This document shows positions 1 through 5,406 of a stretch of DNA of 6,618 nucleotides, piece after piece (the first letter of the stretch is position 1; each line of letters opens with the position of its first letter). Source of the stretch: Endomicrobiia bacterium (lineage in GTDB: Bacteria > Elusimicrobiota > Endomicrobiia > Endomicrobiales > Endomicrobiaceae); the NCBI GenBank assembly GCA_009782015.1, contig WQUP01000051.1, positions 1-6,618 on the forward strand, written 5' to 3'. The notes under the pieces were generated by a model. The model made no database searches. It was not told where the DNA came from and saw only the letters and a list, made by a program, of their open reading frames with translations. A program made the position numbers and the translations under genes.

Positions 1-1
1 C

Positions 2-142
2 GTTGAATCGGATAAAAAACCCGCAAAAGAGTATTTCCTGAAATCAAAAAAAATCTTCGGCAAAATTTTCGACAAAACACACCCGGTGTTTAACGCTATT
101 GATGAGGGGCTTAAAGAGTGCGAAGCAACTTTTAAGCAATAA
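2..142 (+). CDS. 3' end of an unidentified gene (partial)
   Basis: An open frame runs in from the left edge and stops at TAA 140-142, giving the last 46 residues of a protein. The fragment is lysine-rich and highly charged, with a mixed hydrophobic/basic run (KKIFGKIFDKTHPVFNAID) followed by an acidic helix-like end (EGLKECEATFKQ). I see no membrane segment, zinc-binding pattern or known catalytic motif, and I do not recognise the family. Codon use resembles the downstream genes and the frame has no internal stop, so it is probably a real C-terminus. No clear terminator follows; the next 80 bases are A+T-rich without strong structure. Confidence 0.55.
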   Translation, partial: VESDKKPAKEYFLKSKKIFGKIFDKTHPVFNAIDEGLKECEATFKQ

Positions 143-226
143 GTTATGGCTTCAGTTGTTTAAATACTAATATTTTGTTGTTGGTATTTAACCCAGATAT
201 TACATCAACCTAAAAAAACTCTAAAT

Positions 227-279
227 GGGTGTCTCTAAAAATCCCATACTCGTGTCCTGACCCTGAAACGAGTTCAGGG
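227..279 (+). repeat. MITE-like terminal sequence plus palindromic hairpin
   Basis: Bases 227-245 (GGGTGTCTCTAAAAATCCC) match the terminal inverted repeat of the MITE-like element at 3659-3800 in 16 of 19 positions when compared with that element's right end read on the other strand. As in that element, a GTGTC motif follows a few bases later (252-256), and then a palindrome: CCCTGAA 261-267, loop ACGAG, TTCAGGG 273-279. It therefore looks like the left head of a related element carrying a different stem. No matching right terminus is visible downstream, so it is decayed, truncated or recombined. Confidence 0.6.
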
Positions 280-307
280 TGACATGCCATTCAGTATGCC
301 GCCTAAT

Positions 308-419
308 GTGTCAATCCTGAACTTGTTTCAGGATCTGCCGTTAATTTTTTCACGATGAGATGCTGAAACAAGTTTCGGAAGTAAACTTCCGGGATGCTGA
401 AACAAGTTCAGCATGACAC
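308..419. repeat. Inverted pair of CTGAA/TTCAG palindromes
   Basis: Two related palindromes face each other. Left: GTGTC 308-312, then ATCCTGAA 314-321, loop CTTGT, TTCAGGAT 327-334. Right: ATGCTGAA 394-401, loop ACAAG, TTCAGCAT 407-414, then GACAC 415-419. Both have 8-bp stems, complementary loops and outward GTGTC/GACAC ends. Between them lies a partial third copy (360-375, ATGCTGAAACAAGTTT) running into a small hairpin, GGAAGT 377-382 / ACTTCC 385-390. This accounts for most of the gene-free stretch 143-491. The repeats are non-coding and look like a dispersed palindromic family; they could form hairpins in any transcript reading through. Confidence 0.65.
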
Positions 420-491
420 CTCTTGGAGAACGTTAATTATAGGAATATCCGGGTTTAAATGCGATTGCCCTGCCATCCATACCGCAAATTA

Positions 492-521
492 TTGACATCA
501 AAAGCTCACTTTTAATATAAT
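492..521 (+). promoter_or_regulatory. Consensus sigma-70-type promoter of the ATPase gene
   Basis: TTGACA at 492-497 and TATAAT at 516-521 are both exact consensus hexamers, 18 bp apart. Transcription would begin near 528, leaving an untranslated leader of about 58 bases before the ATG at 586. That leader contains the perfect inverted repeat 541-573 and a Shine-Dalgarno sequence. A promoter this strong in front of an accessory ATPase suggests that repression or leader structure holds it in check. Confidence 0.75.
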
Positions 522-540
522 TTACGCATCAGATAGCTCA

Positions 541-573
541 TAGTGCATAAAAATGGCATATTTTTATGCACTA
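541..573 (+). promoter_or_regulatory. Perfect inverted repeat in the ATPase leader (operator or RNA hairpin)
   Basis: TAGTGCATAAAAAT at 541-554 is repeated as its exact reverse complement at 560-573, with loop GGCAT at 555-559. It lies 20-52 bp downstream of the -10 box and ends 3 bases before the Shine-Dalgarno sequence (AGGAG 577-581). As DNA it suits a dimeric repressor; as RNA the 14-bp stem would sit directly beside the ribosome-binding site. It spans an upstream in-frame ATG at 553 that has no ribosome-binding site of its own. Confidence 0.7.
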
Positions 574-576
574 GAT

Positions 577-581
577 AGGAG
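577..581 (+). promoter_or_regulatory. Shine-Dalgarno sequence that sets the ATPase start
   Basis: AGGAG lies 4 bases before ATG 586. The alternative in-frame ATG at 553 sits inside the inverted repeat and has only A-rich sequence ahead of it. The 11 residues it would add (MAYFYALDRSR) would be encoded mostly by palindrome DNA, so the start at 586 is preferred. Confidence 0.7.
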
Positions 582-585
582 TCGT

Positions 586-1845
586 ATGCTTAAAAATATT
601 GTGGGGCAGCAAAAAGAAGAAAGAGATTTGCTTTTGTCAAAAAATTATCAGAAGCGAATTTCCGTAGATAAAACAACCGACTTTTTAAATTCGGGGTTGA
701 TAAAACTGATTACCGGTCCGCGCAGGGCCGGCAAATCTGTTTTTGCTTTGCAGATTTTGTCTCGGCAAAATTTTGCCTATTTAAACTTTGACGATGATTT
801 ACTGCTTAAAAATTTTGATGAGGATCTGCTTTGGCAATATCTTCTTGAGGCATATCCGGATTTTAATTTTTTGCTTTTGGATGAAGTTCAAAATTTGCCC
901 GGATGGGACATCTGGGTGAGCAAACTTTACAGGCGCGGAGTAAATTTGGTTATAACGGGCTCAAACGCGAAATTGCTGTCAACGGAAATGGCTACCGCTC
1001 TCACGGGACGATACGTTCAAATTCAAATTTTGCCGTTTAGTTTTAACGAAATGCTTGAATATAAAAAAATCGGCGTTTCGTCAGATACGCCGGCGCAAAA
1101 AGCCGCAACAATGCTTGAACTTGAGGATTTTTTGCAAAACGGCGGATATCCCGAAACAATACTTGCGCGCGGTCTTGCGCGGAATTATTTAAGCTCGCTG
1201 TTTGATTCCATTTTGTTAAAAGACATAGCGAAGCGTTTTAAAGTTAGAAATACCGACGAATTGTATTCTTTGGCAAACTGGCTGCTCGCCAATTTCGCAA
1301 ACGCGTTTTCGCTAAATCGGCTTGCGCAGGATTTGAATTTAGGAAGCGTCCATACGGCTCAGAAATACTGCAAGTATTTAGAAGAACCTTTTTTGTTTTG
1401 TTATTTGCCGAGATACGATTCAAAATTAAAAATCATGCAAAAAGCCGCGAAAAAAATTTATTTGATAGATACGGGATTTGTCAGAGCGAGAGCTTTTGAA
1501 TTGTCGAAGAATACGGGCAGGCTTCTTGAAAATTTGGTTTTTGTAGAACTGCTGCGGCGCGGTTTTTCGGCAGTGCAATCGCTTTTTTATTACCGCACCC
1601 GCAACGACAGAGAAATAGATTTTGTTTGCAGGCAGGCAAATCAGGTTTCCGAGCTGATACAGGTTTCTTACGATATATCAAACCCCAAAACCATAAAACG
1701 CGAAGTTTCTGCGCTCATAGAAGCGTCAGACGAATTAAATTGCCAAAACCTGACAATCTTAACTTGGAACAACAGGCAAATTATTGAAGAACGCAATAAA
1801 AAAATAAATGTAATTCCGGTATGGGAATGGCTGATAAGAATTTAA
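586..1845 (+). CDS. AAA+ ATPase with DUF4143 C-terminal domain
   Basis: A 419-residue cytosolic P-loop ATPase of the AAA_14/DUF4143 type, a widespread accessory family whose physiological role is unknown. Walker A is GPRRAGKS (44-51), Walker B LLLDEVQ (96-102), and a sensor-1-like strand ends in ITGSNAK (123-129). GRY (141-143) and LPFSFNE (149-155) are typical of the family. Residues about 238-266 (FSLNRLAQDLNLGSVHTAQKY within them) read as a helix-turn-helix. The C-terminal part has a PD-(D/E)XK-like layout: GRLLENLVFVEL (E315), REIDFV (D345) and LIQVSYD (358-363), but the usual lysine of the last strand is absent, so nuclease activity is doubtful. There are no membrane segments. The length is normal for the family. 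The gene stands alone with its own promoter and palindrome; autoregulation through the helix-turn-helix is inference. Confidence 0.88.
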   Translation: MLKNIVGQQKEERDLLLSKNYQKRISVDKTTDFLNSGLIKLITGPRRAGKSVFALQILSRQNFAYLNFDDDLLLKNFDEDLLWQYLLEAYPDFNFLLLDEVQNLPGWDIWVSKLYRRGVNLVITGSNAKLLSTEMATALTGRYVQIQILPFSFNEMLEYKKIGVSSDTPAQKAATMLELEDFLQNGGYPETILARGLARNYLSSLFDSILLKDIAKRFKVRNTDELYSLANWLLANFANAFSLNRLAQDLNLGSVHTAQKYCKYLEEPFLFCYLPRYDSKLKIMQKAAKKIYLIDTGFVRARAFELSKNTGRLLENLVFVELLRRGFSAVQSLFYYRTRNDREIDFVCRQANQVSELIQVSYDISNPKTIKREVSALIEASDELNCQNLTILTWNNRQIIEERNKKINVIPVWEWLIRI

Positions 1846-1898
1846 CGGCAGCGATCAACTCGGTTATATAAGTCTTCAGCGAATTAAGATAAATGTAA

Positions 1899-1926
1899 TT
1901 GAAAATTCAATATAAAATGCGATAAA
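1899..1926 (+). promoter_or_regulatory. Possible promoter of the rRNA methyltransferase gene
   Basis: TTGAAA at 1899-1904 and GATAAA at 1921-1926 are 16 bp apart, and the second hexamer is preceded directly by TGC (1918-1920), an extended -10 arrangement. Both boxes are imperfect and the region is A+T-rich, so chance is a real possibility. The 117-bp gap after the ATPase stop makes a separate promoter plausible. Confidence 0.35.
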
Positions 1927-1962
1927 TACTATTTGTTTTTAAATAGTAATAAGGAAAAAAAC

Positions 1963-3153
1963 ATGGCAAAAATCATCTTAAAAGCAGGTGAAGGAAAGAG
2001 GGTCAAAAGCGGTCATAAGTGGGTGTTTTCAAACGAGATAAAACAGGTTGAAGGCAGCCCGAAGGCCGGAGATGTTGTTGAGCTGTACGACAACGCCGAA
2101 GCGTTTATAGGAAAGGGTTTTTATAACCCCCATTCGCTTATAGCTTTCAGGCTGTTGACTCAAAAAGACGAGGAGACGAATGTCTCCTTTTGGCAAAAAC
2201 GCATTGAAAATGCAATGCGTTTAAGGAAAAGAGTTTATCCTGCGGCAAACTCTTACAGGGCTGTTTTCGGCGAGTCGGACAATATGACGGGTGTAATTTT
2301 AGATAAGTACGAAGCGTACCTTTGCGCCCAGTTTGTTTCCGCCGGAGCGGACGCACATAAAGCCGATATTTTGAAAGCGGCGCAAGATGTTTTCGGCGCA
2401 AAAGGCATATATATAAGGAATGACGCTCACTTGAGAGTTCTAGAAAACGCCGGGCTTAAAACAGAAAACGAAGTTTTCTCAGGCACAATACCTGAAAGCA
2501 TAATCATAGAAGAAAACGGCCTCAAATTTTATGCCGACATTATTGGCGGCCAAAAGACCGGCCACTTTTTTGACCAGCGCGACAATCGAGCAAAGCTCGC
2601 GCAATATGTAAAAGGGACAATGTCCCAAGGAGCGAAGCTCCTGGATTGTTACTGCCACACTGGCGCATTCGGTATATACGCAAAAAACGCCGGAGCAAAA
2701 GAGGTTGTTTTTGTGGATTCTTCAATGCCTGCGCTGCAAACCGCGGAAAAAAATCACAATTTAAACGGCTTCAAAGATTTTAACGGCATAGAAGCCGACG
2801 CGCTTGAGTATCTTGAATCCAAAGAAGCCAAAAAAGAAGGTTTTGATATCGTAAATATTGATCCGCCAGGGCTTATCAAAAGCCGCAAAGATTTTAACGC
2901 GGGCTTTAAGCATTACGTAAAAGTCAACGAAGCCGCTATAAATCTTTTAAAAAGCGGCGGGATTCTTGCGACTTCATCCTGCTCGCACCATCTGGCTTTT
3001 AAAGATTTTAAAGAAGTCATCCATCAGGCCGCTGCAAAAGCAAAAAGAGAAGCCCTAATAATAGAGTACGGCTTTCAAGCCAAAGACCATCCCGTTTTGG
3101 CTTCAATGCCGGAAACGGAGTATTTGAATTTTGCTGTTGTAATGATAAAATAA
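1963..3153 (+). CDS. rlmI: RlmI-like 23S rRNA (cytosine-5) methyltransferase
   Basis: A class I S-adenosylmethionine-dependent RNA methyltransferase of the COG1092 family; E. coli RlmI makes m5C1962 in 23S rRNA. With the ATG at 1963 the protein has 396 residues, the same length as E. coli RlmI. The start is supported by AAGGA (1951-1955) 7 bases upstream; an in-frame TTG at 1933 has no such site. An N-terminal PUA-like domain covers about residues 1-65 (GHKWVFSNEI 17-26). Next come GESDNMTGVILDKY (103-116), GGQKTGHFFDQRDNR (195-209), the SAM-binding loop LDCYCHTGAFG (227-237), acidic residue D252 ending motif II, motif IV NIDPPG (298-303), and SSCSHH (338-343) with C340 as the likely catalytic cysteine. 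All key motifs are present. Exact target specificity cannot be read from sequence, since related RNA methyltransferases share this core. Confidence 0.88.
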   Translation: MAKIILKAGEGKRVKSGHKWVFSNEIKQVEGSPKAGDVVELYDNAEAFIGKGFYNPHSLIAFRLLTQKDEETNVSFWQKRIENAMRLRKRVYPAANSYRAVFGESDNMTGVILDKYEAYLCAQFVSAGADAHKADILKAAQDVFGAKGIYIRNDAHLRVLENAGLKTENEVFSGTIPESIIIEENGLKFYADIIGGQKTGHFFDQRDNRAKLAQYVKGTMSQGAKLLDCYCHTGAFGIYAKNAGAKEVVFVDSSMPALQTAEKNHNLNGFKDFNGIEADALEYLESKEAKKEGFDIVNIDPPGLIKSRKDFNAGFKHYVKVNEAAINLLKSGGILATSSCSHHLAFKDFKEVIHQAAAKAKREALIIEYGFQAKDHPVLASMPETEYLNFAVVMIK

Positions 3154-3160
3154 TAACTGC

Positions 3161-3251
3161 GGAAGTTGAGCAGCTGAGAAGCTGGGAAGTTGGGCAAAGA
3201 CAAAGACTTTGTTGTTGCTCAGCTTCTCAACCTCTCAGCCTCCCAGCTTCT
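3161..3251. repeat. Inverted-repeat element with arms of tandem octamers
   Basis: Left arm 3161-3197 and right arm 3215-3251 are 37 bp each and pair at 27 of 37 positions. Each arm consists of about four tandem 8-mers of the form GYTGRGNR (left arm read on +, right arm on the complementary strand). A perfect inner palindrome, ACAAAG 3200-3205 and CTTTGT 3207-3212, sits at the centre. The element fills almost the whole gap between the rlmI stop and the queF ribosome-binding site. In RNA it would fold into a long imperfect stem ending just before TGTTTT, so it may also weaken read-through, although it is not a classic terminator. Confidence 0.7.
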
Positions 3252-3259
3252 GTTTTAAT

Positions 3260-3263
3260 GGAG
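3260..3263 (+). promoter_or_regulatory. Shine-Dalgarno sequence that sets the queF start
   Basis: GGAG is 6 bases before ATG 3270. It overlaps an in-frame upstream ATG (3258-3260), which itself follows only T-rich sequence; initiation at 3270 therefore fits better. The difference is four residues (MENN). Confidence 0.55.
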
Positions 3264-3269
3264 AATAAC

Positions 3270-3641
3270 ATGCCTGTTTTTGACAAAGTCACGCCGCAGC
3301 TTTTGGAAGCGATGCCTTATCAGTATGCCGGAAAAGATATCAACGTGTGCATAGAGACCGAAGAGTTTACCTGCCTTTGCCCGTGGACCGGCCTGCCGGA
3401 TTATGCATATCTAGTGATAAATTATACGCCGGCAAAGACGGTTGTCGAATTAAAATCATTGAAAATGTATCTTCAGACTTACAGAATGGTCGGAATGGTG
3501 CACGAGAGCGTGGTAAATAAAATCTTGGAAGACCTTACAAAAAAGCTCAACCCGAAATACATGAGCATCGAATTGGAATTCGGCGTACGCGGCGGGATTA
3601 CAACGACAGTCAGTGCCGAATACCACAGAAAAAGAAAGTGA
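3270..3641 (+). CDS. queF: QueF, NADPH-dependent 7-cyano-7-deazaguanine reductase (short form)
   Basis: This cytosolic enzyme reduces the nitrile of preQ0 to the aminomethyl group of preQ1 with two NADPH, in the queuosine tRNA-modification pathway. The protein is 123 residues from ATG 3270 (127 from 3258), which fits the single-domain, B. subtilis-like subfamily rather than the longer E. coli type. The catalytic cysteine is C37 in CLCPWTGLPDYA (35-46), with the general acid D44 seven residues on, the same spacing as Cys55/Asp62 of the B. subtilis enzyme. The QueF signature ELKSLKMYLQTYR is at 60-72, and the substrate/cofactor residues H78 and E79 are in MVHES. No other queuosine genes are in view. 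It may be co-transcribed with rlmI, since no separate promoter is evident. Its stop codon overlaps the first heptamer of the downstream repeat, so the basic tail HRKRK may have been set by that insertion. Confidence 0.92.
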   Translation: MPVFDKVTPQLLEAMPYQYAGKDINVCIETEEFTCLCPWTGLPDYAYLVINYTPAKTVVELKSLKMYLQTYRMVGMVHESVVNKILEDLTKKLNPKYMSIELEFGVRGGITTTVSAEYHRKRK

Positions 3642-3894
3642 ATAGTGAATAATGAATAGGGTTTCCCTAAAAACCCTGCCCCTCCGTGTCATTCCCGCGA
3701 AAGCGGGAATCCACGTTCGCTGTTGTCGTCTAATAAATTTAAAGATGCCATGGATTCCCGCTTTCGCGGGAATGACAAACTAGGGTTTTTAGAGAGACCC
3801 AATAGTTAATAGTTGTTGAGCGCGCTTTGCGCGCGAACTAAAAAATGCAGCGAAGCTGCTCCGAAACTATTCACTATTAACTGTTAACTATTAA
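3637..3894. repeat. Inverted-repeat element with arms of tandem heptamers, split by an insertion
   Basis: The left arm begins at 3637 with AGTGAAT-type 7-mers, breaks at 3658 and resumes at 3805. The right arm 3867-3894 is the same 7-mer pattern in the opposite orientation (consensus AGTKAAT on its complementary strand). Between the arms are two compact hairpins: GCGCGC 3820-3825 / GCGCGC 3829-3834 with loop TTT, and GCAGC 3847-3851 / GCTGC 3855-3859 with loop GAA. Without the inserted element and one target copy the repeat is 112 bp. It begins in the queF stop region and ends 2 bases before the GGAG that serves murC. Confidence 0.75.
3659..3800. mobile_element. 142-bp MITE-like element nested in the heptamer repeat
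   Basis: Its 19-bp ends, GGGTTTCCCTAAAAACCCT (3659-3677) and the complement of 3782-3800, match at 17 of 19 positions. Inside is a perfect 26-bp inverted repeat, 3688-3713 and 3751-3776, separated by 37 bp. Each of those arms is itself a palindrome of the form ATTCCC-N8-GGGAAT (3691-3710, 3754-3773), which fits the consensus of the dRS3 repeat known from Neisseria and resembles common dispersed repeats elsewhere. AATA flanks the element on both sides (3655-3658 and 3801-3804). There is no coding capacity, so movement would need a transposase supplied in trans. The GGGTYTCTCTAAAAAYCC end recurs at 227-245. Confidence 0.75.
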
Positions 3895-3907
3895 TTGGAG
3901 TTAAATT

Positions 3908-5260
3908 GTGTTCAAAAAACACCAGCACATACATTTTGTCGGGATCGGCGGGTCCGGGATGTCGGGCATAGCGGAAGTGCTTATCAACCTCGGGCACAAC
4001 GTTTCAGGCTCGGATTTGAAAAAAACCGATGTGACCGATCATCTTAAAAAAATCGGCGCAAAAATTTTCATAGGACATAACGCCAAAAATATTAAAAATG
4101 CCGATGTTGTTGTCACTTCAACGGCTGTCAGCAAAACCAATCCCGAAGTTGTTGCCGCATTAAAAAACAAAATTCCGGTTATCCCGAGAGTAGAGATGCT
4201 TGCCGAATTGGCAAGGCTAAAATACGCCGTGACAATCGCCGGCACTCACGGAAAAACCACAACCACTTCCATGACCGCTCTTGTGCTTGACGAAGGCGGG
4301 CTTGATCCGACAATAGTTATTGGCGGAAGGCTTAAAAATCTTAAAACCAGCGCGCGCCTTGGCAGAGGCGAATATCTTGTGGCCGAAGCGGACGAATCCG
4401 ACGGCTCTTTTTTAAAGCTCTCCCCCGTAATTACCATTGTCACAAATATCGATAACGACCATCTCGACTACTACGGCGATATGAAAAGCCTCAAAGAAGC
4501 GTTTGTAAAACACATCAACAGCATACCTTTTTACGGAGCCGCCATAATTTGCACCGACGATAAAAACGTAAAAGAAATAATTCCGCAGATCAACAGAAGA
4601 TACATAACCTACGGCCTTACGGGCGAACCGGACATAAAAGCAAAAAACATAAAAGTTCTCAAAAACTGCACAAGTTACGACGTAATGTACGGAGGCAAAA
4701 AAGCAGGCAGTATCCGCATAAGAGTTCCTGGGAAACACAATATTTTAAATTCGCTGGCGGCAATCGGCGCTGGCATTTGGCTTGGCATTCCGTTTAAGCA
4801 TATCGCTAAAGCCGTCGACAGTTTTGAAGGTGTCGGCAGACGCCTTGAGATAAAAGGCGAAAAAGACGGCATTACCGTCATCGACGATTACGGCCACCAT
4901 CCCACTGAAGTGAAAGCGACGCTGAGCGCGATAAAACATTTCTGGCCAAAAAGAAAACTTACGGTTTTATTCCAGCCACACAGATACACGCGCACGGCAA
5001 ACCTGTACAACGAATTCGGCGCGAGTTTCGGCGCCGCCGACTGCGTGAAACTTCTCGACATCTGTTCCGCCGGCGAAAAGCAGATAGAGGGCGTAACCGC
5101 GGAACTGATACTTAACTCGCTCAAAAAAAATAAATGCGCCGCAGAAAAATTTACGGATTTGGCTTCTCTTGCAAAAACTCTTGAAAGCGGCGACATAGTT
5201 TTGACGCTCGGCGCCGGAGACGTTTGGAAAAAAGGCGAAGAGCTGCTGCAGATAATATAA
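3908..5260 (+). CDS. murC: MurC, UDP-N-acetylmuramate--L-alanine ligase
   Basis: This cytosolic ATP-dependent ligase adds L-alanine to UDP-MurNAc, the first amino-acid step of the peptidoglycan stem peptide. The 450-residue length is normal. Three domains are recognisable. The UDP-substrate Rossmann domain starts with GIGGSGMSG (12-20). The central ATPase domain has the P-loop GTHGKTTTTS (112-121), ADESDGSF (161-168), NIDNDHLD (180-187) and PGKHNILN (274-281). The C-terminal amino-acid domain has FEGVGRRLE (306-314), DDYGHHPTE (326-334), PHRYTRT (357-363) and GAGDVW (435-440). Every Mur-ligase hallmark is intact. The start is GTG at 3908, with GGAG (3897-3900) 7 bases upstream. The gene is not followed by murB or division genes as in many cell-wall clusters. 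Its ribosome-binding site sits immediately after a repeat element, so any upstream promoter must lie in or beyond that repeat. Confidence 0.96.
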   Translation: MFKKHQHIHFVGIGGSGMSGIAEVLINLGHNVSGSDLKKTDVTDHLKKIGAKIFIGHNAKNIKNADVVVTSTAVSKTNPEVVAALKNKIPVIPRVEMLAELARLKYAVTIAGTHGKTTTTSMTALVLDEGGLDPTIVIGGRLKNLKTSARLGRGEYLVAEADESDGSFLKLSPVITIVTNIDNDHLDYYGDMKSLKEAFVKHINSIPFYGAAIICTDDKNVKEIIPQINRRYITYGLTGEPDIKAKNIKVLKNCTSYDVMYGGKKAGSIRIRVPGKHNILNSLAAIGAGIWLGIPFKHIAKAVDSFEGVGRRLEIKGEKDGITVIDDYGHHPTEVKATLSAIKHFWPKRKLTVLFQPHRYTRTANLYNEFGASFGAADCVKLLDICSAGEKQIEGVTAELILNSLKKNKCAAEKFTDLASLAKTLESGDIVLTLGAGDVWKKGEELLQII

Positions 5261-5291
5261 CGGCGATGCGGGGTAACGGCTCATTATTTTT

Positions 5292-5317
5292 GCGTAGAAT
5301 AACCGTGTAATCTACGC
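5292..5317 (+). promoter_or_regulatory. Distal copy of a 26-bp palindromic site upstream of fic
   Basis: The ends GCGTAGA (5292-5298) and TCTACGC (5311-5317) are exact reverse complements. The site has the same length as the one at 5381-5406 and is identical to it in 20 of 26 positions; the outer GCGTA/TACGC and inner AAT bases are the best conserved. Centre-to-centre distance is 89 bp. Paired sites of this kind suit a dimeric regulator that binds cooperatively or loops DNA. The likely target gene is fic; murC ends 31 bp before the site. Confidence 0.6.
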
Positions 5318-5331
5318 ATAATATATTGTTG

Positions 5332-5379
5332 AAAAATCAATGTGTTATTTAAAATTAATGTAAAATTGTATTGATTTTT
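5332..5379 (+). repeat. 10-bp inverted repeat between the two palindromic sites
   Basis: AAAAATCAAT at 5332-5341 is the exact reverse complement of ATTGATTTTT at 5370-5379, with 28 bp between. The right half overlaps the proposed -35 box of fic. The arms are A+T-rich, so chance is more likely here than for the 26-bp sites, but the placement between them is suggestive. Confidence 0.4.
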
Positions 5380-5400
5380 TGCGTAGATTAATTGTACAAT
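5371..5400 (+). promoter_or_regulatory. Probable fic promoter giving a near-leaderless transcript
   Basis: TTGATT (5371-5376) and TACAAT (5395-5400) are 18 bp apart and match the -35 and -10 consensus at 4 and 5 of 6 positions. Transcription would start near 5407, within a few bases of the ATG at 5409. No Shine-Dalgarno sequence precedes that ATG, which fits a leaderless message. The proximal palindrome covers the -10 box, so binding there should block RNA polymerase. Confidence 0.5.
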
Positions 5401-5406
5401 GTACGC
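5381..5406 (+). promoter_or_regulatory. Proximal 26-bp palindromic operator at the fic start
   Basis: The outer ends GCGTA (5381-5385) and TACGC (5402-5406) enclose a second palindrome, ATTGTACAAT (5391-5400). The site ends 2 bases before the ATG at 5409 and contains the likely -10 box. It is the second copy of the site at 5292-5317. A repressor here would shut the promoter; the winged helix at the C-terminus of the Fic protein is the obvious candidate ligand, though this is inference. Confidence 0.65.

Noticed and set aside
158..192. Hairpin GTTTAAATAC / GTATTTAAC after the first gene as a terminator
   Set aside because: It is A+T-only in effect, needs a bulge and has no T-run after it.
227..419. 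CRISPR array or tandem repeat array
   Set aside because: The repeats are palindromes in mixed orientation with irregular spacing and no unique spacers of even length; no cas gene is present.
553..585. Upstream in-frame ATG of the ATPase gene, adding 11 residues
   Set aside because: It lies inside the perfect inverted repeat and has no ribosome-binding site, whereas ATG 586 has AGGAG 4 bases upstream.
1933..1962. TTG start for the rRNA methyltransferase
   Set aside because: There is no ribosome-binding site before it; ATG 1963 has one and gives the normal family length and N-terminus.
3154..3269. preQ1 riboswitch ahead of queF
   Set aside because: The spacer is occupied by the octamer inverted repeat; I see no preQ1 aptamer pattern of a short stem with an A-rich tail forming a pseudoknot.
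4412..4738. Longer reverse-strand open frames inside murC and the other genes
   Set aside because: They lie opposite well-supported genes, lack recognisable domains, and have compositions expected from reading the other strand.
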